Shown here one piece after another: positions 18,170-28,319 of a stretch of 43,834 bases of DNA (position 1 is its first letter; the number at the start of each line of letters is the position of its first letter). A program made the translations under genes and the position numbers. Origin of the DNA: a virus; IMG/VR virus record IMGVR_UViG_3300046507_000907, positions 1-43,834 of that record. One strand, 5' to 3'. The notes under the pieces are model-generated. The model was not told where the DNA came from. It ran no database searches and was given only the letters and a program-made list of their open reading frames with translations.

Positions 18170-21100
18170 TAGTAGCCAACCCCTTTATTTCGTAAATTAT
18201 CCAACCTCATTGCTCTTTGTACTTCCGCAACAGCAGTCTCTACAGCTCTTTGGAATGCATCTTGCCAGATAGATTCTTGTTCACCGCTTACGCCGCTAAC
18301 TTGAACATTGACACTTACATTACCAAATCCAGTACTTATTCCAGTTGGGTCAGGCATTGGTATGATATTAGGCATAGTAGGAATTGAAGCGCCAGCACCC
18401 GGAGTATACATACCGCCCGGATTAATACCACCGTTTCCGTTTGTAGGCATTGGCATAGTAGACAAGTCTGAACTTATACCACCCATAATAATCTCTGGAA
18501 GCTTAGTAGCAACTCTGCCACCGAAAATACCAGTGTTTCCATTGGAAGGAGTGCCGCCTTCAAAAATCGTGCTTACAACATGGTCAATCAAGCTACCAAG
18601 TTGCCCTTTTTGAAGAACTGTTTCCTCTTTTTGGAGAATAGCTGAAACCTCATTCGACTGTAGTTTCTTGCCGTTAACGAAATTCATTAGACCAGCAATA
18701 CCGCCTGTGTGGTAAGTGCCAAGTTTGTCTTTGTACTTCTCTTGTTCAGCAGTACTTAGTCCGGCGGCCTTACGAGCCGCAATTACGGCATCCGTCCTTG
18801 CTTTCTCAGCGGCAACGAATGCGGCATCAGAAGCAAGTTTATCTGCATTAGCTTTCTTCTCTGCATCAGTACCTTTACCGTTGTTACCAAGTGAACCACC
18901 AGTGCTAGGAAGTGAACTACTGCTTGATGAACTTGACGAGCCACTAGAACTTGAGCCGCTAGACGATGATGAACTACTTGAACCTGAACCAGCAGAGCTT
19001 GTTGTGCCGCCTGTGCTTCCGCTTTTTAGTCCAAGAATATTTGTAGCAACTACACCAATTCCATCAATAACACCTTGTAATTGGCTATTAGTTGTACCGA
19101 TACCGTCAACTACATCGTATTGCGACAAGTCAGCAGTTTGCAAATATTTCAATAGCTCTGAACTACTCATGTTGTCGGTTTTTCCGTTGCCTACTTTTGC
19201 CGCAATTTCAGGTGCAATTGTTGCCAATGCTTCCCTTAGTTTATCAGCTTGAGCATGTGCTTCTGTGTCACCAACATCGCCACCACTTGTGCCATAAATA
19301 CCCTTCATTTGAAGAACGCCGTTAAGCAAATCTTTAACAGGGTTTGAAGTCTTCTTGACTTGAGTGCTTGTAGTATCCCAAACGCTCTCAATAGGATTTG
19401 TAATGGTGTCAGGAACACCAGTTGGTGCAGTTGCAGGTGGAAGGGTAACGGTAGTATCATTTCCGCTATTTGGATAAGGCGAACCAGCTTCGTTTTGACC
19501 GCCAGTGTTTAGCCATTTACCAATATCGGCGGCTGATTTCGCGCCTTCGATTTCATATAGATAATCGTCAATTTTGAAACCACCCGGAGCATTGAATAGC
19601 TGGTCTTTCAAGATTGCAAAGATACCGTCAGTCGAACCGCTAATTTGTTCAATCAGTGGCAAGAATGGAGCAAGCGCCGCATCAATTTGACTGCCAAAGT
19701 TATTAGCATTAAATGCATTAGCCGAACTGTTAGGGTCGTCACTTGTCATAGAACCAACCATGCTTGCAATTAAGTTATTCATTACATCTTGCAAACCAGA
19801 TTGCTGTAATATAACATTAGACATTTGAGACGAAACAGAACTTGCTAGACTATCTTTCATGTTAGCAATAAACTCTTGCGGAGCATCAAAGCTTCCTTGC
19901 ATACCAGACTTAATGGCATCAGCTAGGTTACTTCCGAATGAGCTTTTAATTGCGTCAGCCATGTTAATAGCGTTCTCTCTGACTTCATTTTGAACATCAC
20001 GGAGGTTATACATTTTATCCATGTATTCTTTTAGGCTTAACGCCCCCGCTTTGAAAGCACCCGTTACAGATTCCCTATAATCATTCATTTGGTTAATCAT
20101 AGTTGAGTGTGCATCTGAAATGATTTGTAGGCTAGCTAATTGCTCAGTTCCATCAAGGTTGCCCTTGTTGTCTTGATAGTAATTAGTTGCTGTTGTACGG
20201 TTATTCTTAGCTTGTACATAATCGCGGCTTTGTGTGTACGCTCTAGCATTCACATAAGCTTTGATACCTTGACCAGTGATTTCAAAGTAGCGCTTGGAAA
20301 GCTCTGTCTTTCTGTTCTCTAGCTCAAGGACTTTTTCTTGCAAGGTTACAGCATCTTGGAGTGCTAAATACCAAGCGTTAGTGCCTTCTTTCATTTTGCC
20401 TAACTCTGTATTTACCGCAAGAAGTTGTTTACCAAGCAATGCAATGTCTTCGTTGTAGCCTACTTTCTTAGAAGTCACTAACTGTCCATATTGTTCGCCT
20501 GTGTTATCAAACAATTGCTGTTGAGCGGCAGTAGCTTTCTCCCTAGTGAAGTAACTATCAAACATAGAGTTAATGTCTGCTACTACTTCATACCACTTGA
20601 TGCCGCCACTTTGACCTTTTGATTGTAAACTATCTAGGTCGCCTAAACGAACATCAATTAGCTTTTGCGCTTCCGACATGTTCTTAGTTGGGTCTTTATA
20701 CGCTTCTTTAGCATATCTTTCAGCAAGTAGCTGTAAGTACTTAGTATTAGTCTCAATTGACTTAACGAAATTGCCATCATTCCATAGCTTGCTCAGTGCT
20801 TGATACTGTGCGCTAGCAACCTGTCTTTCTTCGGAAGTCTTAGTTTTATCGTTAGCATCTTTACCTAATTGAGATAAATACTTAGGCGTATTTGTTAGGA
20901 AGTCTTGGTTGGCCCCGATAGCATCTGCAATTTGAAGTCTAGCATCTTTCAACGAATCCATTTGGAACTCTTTATAGTCGAACTTACCTTGACCATTAAT
21001 ACCCATTTTGGAAATGTAATCTTTCATGCCAGATTCATATGTAGTCTTAATGTTATCTTTTTGACCTTTCAAAGCATTTGCCGATTCAGTGAAAGCTTCG

Positions 21101-24100
21101 ACAGTGCTTTGCTTAACTTCATCTAAGAACTGCTCGAATGCTTTCTTCAAATCCTCTGCTGTTGTATCCTTTTTAAGTTCAGGAGTGCCATTGTTGCCTG
21201 TAGGAACAACATTAGATTCATTGCCAGATACAGCATTGTTGCCAAAGCCCGCCATGATTTGAGCAATCTTATTTGCCCAATTTTCATCAGTAGCATATTG
21301 GTGAACTCCATCGTTATAGCGCATTGATTGCAATGTATCTTGACCATATTTGCTGTTAGTGTAGTTTTTCGAAATCCACTTAGCACCTTCAACAATACCA
21401 GCGTCAGAAGAATTATAACCATATGCGGATTGATAAGCAGAGCCATCAAATGCACCGATACCATAGAAGTTACTCTTGTCTTTAGCAATACTACTAGTTC
21501 CCCAACCAGTTTCTAGTCCGGCATGAGACATTAGATATACAGGGTCTAAGCCAGAAGCGTTAGCCGCATCAATAAAGGTTTGACCTTTACCTGACATTAC
21601 GCTATCTCTTTTCCCGACTTTTGAAGCAATGTAAGCGTCTAACTGTTCAGCAGTAACATCTGTTTGCAAGTTAAGCTTTTTATTAACTAGAGTGTGCCAG
21701 TCTACATTTGCACTACCAGTGTTTCCTTCTGCGACAGGACTAGCATTCAAGCTCTTACCAGTGTAAGGGTCAACGCCATATCTTTGTGCTACATCTGGTG
21801 GGACAACATAAGGCTTGCTTTGTGTTGTTGCCGCTTTTTGAGTCTTCTCGTAGTCAGCAATTGCGCTTTTCATACCGTCAGTCATTGGCATGTTTGGCAT
21901 TCCCGGCAATAGGGCATTGTTAGTATTCAATCCTTGTTTTGCCGCATACTCAGGAGTAACAGGCCCAAGACCTAGACTTAAGATACTTTTTCCATCAGAT
22001 GCTATTACAGAAGATGGGTCAGGTGTTGTCGTAGTAGTCTCTGCGCCCGGAATTTTCGCTACAGCCGCATCAATCAACTGTTGATTAGAAGCAAGAATAC
22101 TTTCAAGAGTTTCCACATTTGTCTTCATTAAAACTGATGCATCCATAGCAGTATCAGAAGCTTTTTGGAAGTCTGTTTGGATAATATCTTGTAGCGGGTC
22201 AAGGAACGCCGCTTTGATTTTATCTGTATATGAACCTTTGATTTCAGCTAGAGCTTCTTTTAGTTTTTGAGCATCGTCACCGTATGTAACCATTGACTTC
22301 TTAATTTGCCCAATAATATCAACATAAGAATCTCTTCTTGAGCTAGCTGTATCAATAGCATCTTGGCTCTTATTGAATTGACTGCCTAATAGTGTTGATT
22401 TCAGGTTTGCCATATCGCCAGAGATAGCTTTGTCGCTAGTCAAGTCTGTTAACTGCTTAACAAGTGATTTGCTCAAGTCAATTCTTTCGTTTACGCTATC
22501 CCACATTGACTTATACTTGTCACTGTTCATAACAAGGTCTTTCATAGCGTCAACTTGTTGATTAATAGCTTCTAGAGAATCAGCTTGTGCCGCTTTTGCA
22601 TCATATAAATTCTCAGTCATTTGTTTAACAACTGTTTGCTCATAGGTTAGACCTTCTAAGCCCGGATTATATAGTGCGCCAAGCGAGAAGTCTTGGTTAG
22701 GATTGCTTGTTACCATATCGTTAATAGAAGCTTGAATAGAGCCAACTTCTTCTTTATATAGCTTTGCTTCCTGCGCCATGTTGCTAAATACATCGCCCAT
22801 AGCAGACTTCTTACCAGCATAATCAGATTGCATACTTAGAGCTGACTGTGCTAATGACAATTGCGACTTAACGCCTTTCAAGACTCCCTCGAAAACACCG
22901 ATGTTTGTTGAAGCAACACCATAACCAACAGCCAATTGTTTAGTAGTAATCAATTGTTGTGCTAGACTATTAGTTAATTCATCAGAAGTTTTCCTAGCAT
23001 CATCTTGAGCTTGTGTTTCTTGCTCAAGGTCTTGAATAGCCTTCGCGTAATTAAATTCTGCTTTTTGCTTATCTGTAGAATCGCCAGTGACTCCATACCT
23101 GTTAGCAAATCCGCTTATTGAACCAGCTTCTTTTGCGGCATTGAAATCAGTGTCTATTCCATCCATATCGCCGCCAGCATCTATTACAGCCGCTTTAGCA
23201 TTGTTGAAGTTAATCTGATTAGCATTAACCCTAGCCTTCATTTGTTCCTGCATAGCAGTCAAGTCTTGATATTGAGAAGTCATGCTAGCCATAGTAGATT
23301 GAACATTTTGCAGTTCACTCATGTAATAGCCAGAACTATCTTCTGCTCCCATAAACTTGAATTGATTTAATGAAGAACTAATGTTTTGATTTTGAATCGC
23401 TTTATTATAGTTATCTTGAATGTCCTTGATTGAAGAAAGGATATTTGCATAGTCCAAAGCGCCTTTATTTGCTTTGTCCCATTCAAGTTCAAGGGAGCTA
23501 ATACCTTTTGAAAGAGCTTGTGTTAAATCATCAAACTCCTTAACAGATTCAGGGTCAAAGAAGTCTACTACATTATGCTTCCTTTTTCCCTCAACAGAAT
23601 CATTGTAGTAGTAGTCATAAACGCCGCTACCTAGCCCTTGGTCTTTCATACCAGCAGTCTTTAAATCAGCAACAAGAGATTGGAACTCTTTTGCATCTTG
23701 AAGGTCTGCATCACTAGTACCTAGCAACTCAGGCATGTAAGCACTATTTTGTAAGAAGCGCTTTCTCTCATACCTATATCCATTTTGCTCATATTGGTCT
23801 AAGTCAGAAGGCATTCCCTTATTAAGCAATTCTTTATAGCGGTCAATCTTATCTATACTTATATCTCTTGATTCCGTAGACTCAAAAGCAGTACCGAATT
23901 TATCTGCGCGAGTATCCTTTTTGCGTTCGTTATATTTATAGATTGCAGAGATTCCCCAAGCCGCTCCACCAATCAATGCTCCCCAAATCGAAAGCCTTGT
24001 TAATAATAAGGCGAATCTTGTAAGTCCCGGCAAGATTCCACCGATAGCCTTACCAAACTTCCCTAGCATACCCTCAGAGCCATTAGAAACTAACTTAGCC

Positions 24101-26811
24101 GCATAATCATCGACTTTAGATTGTGGCCCTTTACGGAATGAACTAAACATCCAGAAAGCATTCATAGCATTCATAACACCAGAGCCAGCTCTAGATAATC
24201 TGCCCGGTGCGGCTTCTGCCGGAGTGAATCTTGGAACATTAGTCATTACAGGAATACGGGAGTTAAGTGTTGAATAACGGTTATATCCTCTATAGTAGAA
24301 TCCATTTTTTGGGTCTTCTACATTACTATAGGATGGAAGAACACGCCAGCTATTTGTACCAAGACGGTTGTTTACATTCCTAGTAACATTTGCAGGGAAC
24401 TTCCTACGGTTGTCAGGGTGATTAGGGTCTGACTTAGGCCAAGGTAATCCTAGTGGCGCTACAGAAGAAGCCATTAGAGCCGCATCTGTTAAATCTAGGC
24501 CGCCGTCAGCAATACCAGCACCGCCGCGCTTACCAAGCTTGCCATAGGCATACTTACCGCCTGTATATAAAGTAGCAAGCATTAAGGCATTTCCAGCTAC
24601 GCCGCCTACGAAGTTATTCATCTTGCCGCCGACATTTTCACCGAACACGCTAGGAAGAATTTCGCGTAGACTTTGCAATGCATGTACAACAGCAGTAATC
24701 GAAGTTACAAATCCATTCATAAACTTAACCATTGTTTTTAATCCATCAAGAATACCCGATTGACCAAATCCAACAGAAAGCTCTTGAATAGATGCTAATA
24801 GCTTTTGCCATTCACCCCTAAGAGTTTTAGAGTAGGCGATAGCCATTTGCTCTGCTTTACCTTGAGCATTTAGTGAAGATTCATATAGCTCTAATGAGTC
24901 AGGCAATTGTGCAAAGATTTGTTGGAACTGCGAGTTACGAACACCACCGCTAGAACCACCACTAGATGCCAATTGTCTTGCGAACTCAGATAGTTCGTTC
25001 TCGCTCATTTTTGGAATCTCATTGCCCTTATTGTCTTTTTGTCCACCTTGGATACGCTTGGTCAAGTATAGTAACTGGTCTTGAAGTGACATATCGGAAT
25101 TAGTCCCTAGAATCCTTCTAGCTTCTTGTGAACCATCGCCGTCAGTCTTTTGCAAGTTAGTGAACATCAATTTCAATATGCTTGAAATCTCAGAGCCACT
25201 AGAGTCAACCATTGAGTGTTGTGCTGTACTTACGATAGATGCTATGTAGTTTAAGTCCATACCGCCGTCACCTTTGGTATATGGAACTAACTCCTGAATA
25301 GCGTCCATCGACTTGCCAATATCAGCACCAGAGGCACTCATTTGAGCCAATGTATCAACAAAGTCACTCATTTTCTTCATAGCTAGGTCTGCTTTTCCGC
25401 CTTGTGCCCAAGAGTCAAACATTTGACTATAGATTGCAGTAAAGTCTTGACCAATTCTTTGAAGGTCGTCGCCTTGAATATCGTTACCGCCAGTTGCTAA
25501 ACCAGCACGAAGTACTAGACGAGTTAAATCAGTAGCTTGCTTAGTATTCTTAGCTATATCTGACCTCTTAATAATGTCAGTGTAAATAGGCATTACATCC
25601 TGTGTAGGATTCAGGCCATATCTTTCTCCAAGGTTAAATATATCTTTTTGAACATCTTTATTATTAAATTGCTTAGTAACTGTAGTAGGCTTTCTGCCTT
25701 GTTGTTGCGCTAGTTGATTCTCTGCATACTGTGCAGTTTGATTTCTAGTATTAGTAATGTTTTGAATCCTCATGAATTGCGATTCAAATTGTGCCATTGC
25801 CGCAACCGAAGATATAATACCTTGAGCAATTTGCTGGAAGCCCAAAGAGATAGCACTATAGAAAACGACATTACGCATCATTGTTTTACCAAGTGCGTTT
25901 AATCCTCTTTCGCCTTTATCAACAACTTCACCCATACGAGTAAATTCTCTTGTTGTTGTACGGATACTTTGAATACTTCCGTCCATAGCGCGTTGTTGGA
26001 TAACGAACGATTTAGTAATGTTTTCACCAGAAGCTACAGCAAGGTCACGATAAGACTTAACTAGCTGGTCAATAGTAGCGCGCTTTTGTTGAATCGGAAT
26101 ATTCGTATCTTTTAAAGATGCTTCCATCCCATCAAGATTAGTTCCTTTTGCGGTTAGACGCTCTTTTTCTCTATTGATTTTATCTTGTTTAAGCTGATTG
26201 CTTAAACCAACTCCTGTATTTCTTAGTTGCTCTCTTGCAGTACGGGCTTGTTGTGTTCTAATTTGTTCTTCTGCCGCCGCTGTTCTAACTCCCGCTAGCT
26301 TTTTCTTTTCTTCTAAGATTTGAGCCTTAACGACAGCTTCCATTTCTTTGTTAAGCACACGCATACGAGCTGTATGTGCGTTAAATTCACGGATTTCTTT
26401 ATTAGACATTCCCGCCGATGCTTGTTGTCCCGGCATAGGTAGTCTTTCGCGGTCAGATGAAGATGATGCAGGAGTAGCTTGAGGTAGCTGGCGACCGCTC
26501 GGAGTAGTACTTGCACGAACCGCTATGTCAATCTCTCTCCTAGCATTCGCAACAAGAGTATCTAATTGACGCTTGAATGCCGCAAGAGAAGTTCTATCCA
26601 GCTTCAAATGAACTGGCACTGTTGCTTTTATATTGCCAATTTCTCTTTGAATTATTTGCTTAGATTGACCATTAATTCTAGCATTAATGCTCAGACTCAA
26701 TTGTTGTTGCTGTATCTCTTTATCAAGTGCCGCAACTTTACCAAGCAAATTATTAATAGCGCCCGGAGCAAGTTGAAGTTCGGTTTGAATAATATACTTG
26801 AATCCTGCCAT
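18169..26811 (-). CDS. Tape measure protein with glucosaminidase domain
   Basis: The protein has 2880 residues and starts at ATG 26811 (MAGFKYIIQTELQLAPGAIN) behind AAAGGAGGT. It sets tail length and is ejected into the cell envelope. Long helical, Gln- and Lys-rich stretches make up most of it. Hydrophobic segments near residues 310-340, 750-770 and 935-960 could cross a membrane. Residues about 1735-1860 match peptidoglycan glucosaminidases (pfam Glucosaminidase): LDPVYLMSHAGLETGWGTS with the likely catalytic Glu1767, then NFYGIGAFDG. A Ser/Gly-rich linker lies near 2595-2640. The C-terminus (WQDAFQRAVETAVAEVQRAM) is an amphipathic helix. At about 1.5 angstrom per residue the tail would be near 430 nm. 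It directly follows the chaperone genes, the usual order. Confidence 0.93.
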   Translation of the reverse strand: MAGFKYIIQTELQLAPGAINNLLGKVAALDKEIQQQQLSLSINARINGQSKQIIQREIGNIKATVPVHLKLDRTSLAAFKRQLDTLVANARREIDIAVRASTTPSGRQLPQATPASSSSDRERLPMPGQQASAGMSNKEIREFNAHTARMRVLNKEMEAVVKAQILEEKKKLAGVRTAAAEEQIRTQQARTAREQLRNTGVGLSNQLKQDKINREKERLTAKGTNLDGMEASLKDTNIPIQQKRATIDQLVKSYRDLAVASGENITKSFVIQQRAMDGSIQSIRTTTREFTRMGEVVDKGERGLNALGKTMMRNVVFYSAISLGFQQIAQGIISSVAAMAQFESQFMRIQNITNTRNQTAQYAENQLAQQQGRKPTTVTKQFNNKDVQKDIFNLGERYGLNPTQDVMPIYTDIIKRSDIAKNTKQATDLTRLVLRAGLATGGNDIQGDDLQRIGQDFTAIYSQMFDSWAQGGKADLAMKKMSDFVDTLAQMSASGADIGKSMDAIQELVPYTKGDGGMDLNYIASIVSTAQHSMVDSSGSEISSILKLMFTNLQKTDGDGSQEARRILGTNSDMSLQDQLLYLTKRIQGGQKDNKGNEIPKMSENELSEFARQLASSGGSSGGVRNSQFQQIFAQLPDSLELYESSLNAQGKAEQMAIAYSKTLRGEWQKLLASIQELSVGFGQSGILDGLKTMVKFMNGFVTSITAVVHALQSLREILPSVFGENVGGKMNNFVGGVAGNALMLATLYTGGKYAYGKLGKRGGAGIADGGLDLTDAALMASSVAPLGLPWPKSDPNHPDNRRKFPANVTRNVNNRLGTNSWRVLPSYSNVEDPKNGFYYRGYNRYSTLNSRIPVMTNVPRFTPAEAAPGRLSRAGSGVMNAMNAFWMFSSFRKGPQSKVDDYAAKLVSNGSEGMLGKFGKAIGGILPGLTRFALLLTRLSIWGALIGGAAWGISAIYKYNERKKDTRADKFGTAFESTESRDISIDKIDRYKELLNKGMPSDLDQYEQNGYRYERKRFLQNSAYMPELLGTSDADLQDAKEFQSLVADLKTAGMKDQGLGSGVYDYYYNDSVEGKRKHNVVDFFDPESVKEFDDLTQALSKGISSLELEWDKANKGALDYANILSSIKDIQDNYNKAIQNQNISSSLNQFKFMGAEDSSGYYMSELQNVQSTMASMTSQYQDLTAMQEQMKARVNANQINFNNAKAAVIDAGGDMDGIDTDFNAAKEAGSISGFANRYGVTGDSTDKQKAEFNYAKAIQDLEQETQAQDDARKTSDELTNSLAQQLITTKQLAVGYGVASTNIGVFEGVLKGVKSQLSLAQSALSMQSDYAGKKSAMGDVFSNMAQEAKLYKEEVGSIQASINDMVTSNPNQDFSLGALYNPGLEGLTYEQTVVKQMTENLYDAKAAQADSLEAINQQVDAMKDLVMNSDKYKSMWDSVNERIDLSKSLVKQLTDLTSDKAISGDMANLKSTLLGSQFNKSQDAIDTASSRRDSYVDIIGQIKKSMVTYGDDAQKLKEALAEIKGSYTDKIKAAFLDPLQDIIQTDFQKASDTAMDASVLMKTNVETLESILASNQQLIDAAVAKIPGAETTTTTPDPSSVIASDGKSILSLGLGPVTPEYAAKQGLNTNNALLPGMPNMPMTDGMKSAIADYEKTQKAATTQSKPYVVPPDVAQRYGVDPYTGKSLNASPVAEGNTGSANVDWHTLVNKKLNLQTDVTAEQLDAYIASKVGKRDSVMSGKGQTFIDAANASGLDPVYLMSHAGLETGWGTSSIAKDKSNFYGIGAFDGSAYQSAYGYNSSDAGIVEGAKWISKNYTNSKYGQDTLQSMRYNDGVHQYATDENWANKIAQIMAGFGNNAVSGNESNVVPTGNNGTPELKKDTTAEDLKKAFEQFLDEVKQSTVEAFTESANALKGQKDNIKTTYESGMKDYISKMGINGQGKFDYKEFQMDSLKDARLQIADAIGANQDFLTNTPKYLSQLGKDANDKTKTSEERQVASAQYQALSKLWNDGNFVKSIETNTKYLQLLAERYAKEAYKDPTKNMSEAQKLIDVRLGDLDSLQSKGQSGGIKWYEVVADINSMFDSYFTREKATAAQQQLFDNTGEQYGQLVTSKKVGYNEDIALLGKQLLAVNTELGKMKEGTNAWYLALQDAVTLQEKVLELENRKTELSKRYFEITGQGIKAYVNARAYTQSRDYVQAKNNRTTATNYYQDNKGNLDGTEQLASLQIISDAHSTMINQMNDYRESVTGAFKAGALSLKEYMDKMYNLRDVQNEVRENAINMADAIKSSFGSNLADAIKSGMQGSFDAPQEFIANMKDSLASSVSSQMSNVILQQSGLQDVMNNLIASMVGSMTSDDPNSSANAFNANNFGSQIDAALAPFLPLIEQISGSTDGIFAILKDQLFNAPGGFKIDDYLYEIEGAKSAADIGKWLNTGGQNEAGSPYPNSGNDTTVTLPPATAPTGVPDTITNPIESVWDTTSTQVKKTSNPVKDLLNGVLQMKGIYGTSGGDVGDTEAHAQADKLREALATIAPEIAAKVGNGKTDNMSSSELLKYLQTADLSQYDVVDGIGTTNSQLQGVIDGIGVVATNILGLKSGSTGGTTSSAGSGSSSSSSSSGSSSSGSSSSSSSSSLPSTGGSLGNNGKGTDAEKKANADKLASDAAFVAAEKARTDAVIAARKAAGLSTAEQEKYKDKLGTYHTGGIAGLMNFVNGKKLQSNEVSAILQKEETVLQKGQLGSLIDHVVSTIFEGGTPSNGNTGIFGGRVATKLPEIIMGGISSDLSTMPMPTNGNGGINPGGMYTPGAGASIPTMPNIIPMPDPTGISTGFGNVSVNVQVSGVSGEQESIWQDAFQRAVETAVAEVQRAMRLDNLRNKGVGY

Positions 26812-26833
26812 TGTCTAGCTTTACCTCCTTTAT

Positions 26834-26879
26834 AAAAAATATGGGGGGAATACAATGTATAAACAGAGTATCCCGCCCC
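26834..26879 (-). terminator. Terminator between chaperone and tape measure
   Basis: On the minus strand GGGGCGGGATAC pairs with GTATTCCCCCC across a 14-base loop, with ATATTTTTTATA after it. It lies directly after the chaperone extension stop (26884) and just before the tape measure ribosome binding site. There is no space for a new promoter behind it, so it probably cuts tape measure mRNA rather than ending the operon. Confidence 0.72.
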
Positions 26880-26883
26880 TTTA

Positions 26884-27300
26884 CTAATCCTCGACCAATT
26901 CATCATTGTAATATTCTTCTTCAAGATATTCTTCATATTCCTCGTCGTCAAACAGTACAACTTCGTCGTGGTCGTAAGCAGAAGATGAATTTCTTCCTGC
27001 CTTATTTGTATTCTTTTTAGCGCGGTCTTCCATTTCTTTTGACTTTTGCTCTACCCAACGGTCGAGTAAATCATCATTTTCTATGGTGCGCTGGTCTGGT
27101 CGCTCTGGATGTTCGTAAACATTATCGTAGAAACTACTCCAAAAAACGAGTGCGACTTGGTTGACATTCCAATCTGATGTTGGCCCTTCAAATAGGGGGC
27201 TACCAGTTTTAGTGCTGGCTTTCCATCTTGCTCTCCACTCAGCACCTACGCCACCATGCCCCCTAGCAATGGCTCTAAGTGCTTCCCCCCACGAAATTAT
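26884..27300 (-). CDS. Shifted-frame extension of the tail assembly chaperone (T-like)
   Basis: An open frame of about 138 codons lies in the -1 frame relative to the 27297-27959 gene and picks up exactly where that gene stops (TAA at 27299-27297), ending at TAG 26884. It reads ISWGEALRAIARGHGGVGAE, WNVNQVALVFWSSFYDNV, then IENDDLLDRWVEQKSKEMED and a very acidic tail (DDEEYEEYLEEEYYNDE). It has no usable ATG, GTG or TTG near its start, so it is probably made only as a fusion with the gene before it, as lambda gpG-T is. The DDLLDRW...KSKEME part resembles the second parts of other phage chaperones. It should bind the tape measure during tail assembly. Confidence 0.75.
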   Translation of the reverse strand: MISWGEALRAIARGHGGVGAEWRARWKASTKTGSPLFEGPTSDWNVNQVALVFWSSFYDNVYEHPERPDQRTIENDDLLDRWVEQKSKEMEDRAKKNTNKAGRNSSSAYDHDEVVLFDDEEYEEYLEEEYYNDELVED

Positions 27301-27959
27301 TCGTCAGATTCTTCATCGTCAGAGACTTCTGTCTTCGCGGAGGGTGTTGAAAGAAAGTCTGCTGGCAAGCCATTGATGAATGTCAAGAACTGATAAACCA
27401 TGATATTTACAAACTCTTGATTTTCTTCGTTCTTGAACTCGTCATAGCTACTCCATACTGGCTTATCTGTCTCTGCATTCTCAGAACACTTGTAAATCAA
27501 GAATGACATTTTAGATTCATCAGCTTTTGACTCAGCAGTATTTTGATATAATTTTTGACGCTCTTGTTGAACTCCAAATAGCGTTTGGCGCAATTCTTCA
27601 ATCTTCTCAGTAATAGCATCGAAGTTCTTACTGCCCTCTGTCATTTTATCAAGAACAGCTACTTGCTTATTAATTTCGTCACGCAAATCCGTGATTTTTT
27701 TCTCGTCCTTTTCTGTCCAGAGGCCAAACTCTAAAATCATTTCTCCCATTTGTTTACTAGTTGGGATGCCATCTTTAAGCGCTTGGTTGAGAACCTTAGT
27801 GTATTCCCAATCAGCTAGGCGATTTTCTTCTACTTTAGGGAAGCGTACTTGCATTAGTCCTAGCGGAGTATCAAATACTCTGCGTCCTGTTTTGACTTCT
27901 GTCATAATATCTCTCGACTCTTTTTCGTCAAATTCCTTTTTAGCTGTTGTTTTTGCCAT
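27297..27959 (-). CDS. Tail assembly chaperone (G-like)
   Basis: The product has 220 residues. The frame is open from 28019, but the terminator lies in that stretch, and AAGGAAGG sits before ATG 27959 (MAKTTAKKEFDEKES), which I take as the start. Residues 25-80 (VFDTPLGLMQVRFPKVEENRLADWEYTK) are followed by a charged coiled coil (about 85-160) and an acidic C-terminus EVSDDEESDE. Position immediately before the tape measure, plus an overlapping second frame, is the hallmark of the G/GT tail chaperone pair. The short form is expected in excess over the extended form. No family was recognised from sequence alone, so the role rests on context. Confidence 0.75.
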   Translation of the reverse strand: MAKTTAKKEFDEKESRDIMTEVKTGRRVFDTPLGLMQVRFPKVEENRLADWEYTKVLNQALKDGIPTSKQMGEMILEFGLWTEKDEKKITDLRDEINKQVAVLDKMTEGSKNFDAITEKIEELRQTLFGVQQERQKLYQNTAESKADESKMSFLIYKCSENAETDKPVWSSYDEFKNEENQEFVNIMVYQFLTFINGLPADFLSTPSAKTEVSDDEESDE

Positions 27960-27994
27960 TTCCTTTACCTTCCTTTGTGTATAATATTTGATAT

Positions 27995-28023
27995 AAAAAA
28001 AGAGAACGCCCGAAAGCATCCTC
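27995..28023 (-). terminator. Terminator before chaperone gene
   Basis: Minus strand: GAGGATGC, loop TTTCGG, GCGTTCTC, then seven T. The 8-bp stem has two G-U pairs. It lies 13 bases after the stop of the 28037-28270 gene and ahead of the chaperone start at 27959. It is a clear intrinsic terminator, probably partial. Confidence 0.85.
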
Positions 28024-28036
28024 AGTTGGTTGGGAT

Positions 28037-28270
28037 TTACTCAAAGTCAATATGCTCGTCATAAGACGGCGTATACTTGACTTCATACTTCGCTAGTTCT
28101 TCATGGAACTTGCGAATTTCATCATTTCCCGACCTTAGAATCTGCTTTCTGATTTTCCTGAATTGCTCTTTATCTATACCCGACAATTCGAGTAGAGCCA
28201 AGCAATCCTTGAAAACCTTAGTAATGCTTCGCTCACCTAGATTTGCAATCTTTTCTTTGTCAGCGCTCAT
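28037..28270 (-). CDS. Small charged protein of unknown function
   Basis: This 77-residue protein starts at ATG 28270 behind a very strong GGAGTAAGGAGGAAGGG. It is almost all helix, with alternating Lys, Arg, Glu and Asp (SITKVFKDCLALLELS, RKIRKQILRSG, IRKFHEELAKYEVKY), and ends acidic. It has no signal peptide and no membrane segment. I do not recognise a family. It sits between the tail tube and chaperone genes, so it may be another small tail assembly factor. Confidence 0.7.
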   Translation of the reverse strand: MSADKEKIANLGERSITKVFKDCLALLELSGIDKEQFRKIRKQILRSGNDEIRKFHEELAKYEVKYTPSYDEHIDFE

Positions 28271-28319
28271 TGTCCCTTCCTCCTTACTCCTTTAATCCCA
28301 TTATATTTAATTTTTTTTA

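Noticed and set aside
18716-19252. Plus-strand frame of 178 codons opposite the tape measure
   Set aside because: It is the complement of the Ser/Gly linker and helical coding sequence and lacks a ribosome site; an opposite-strand shadow.
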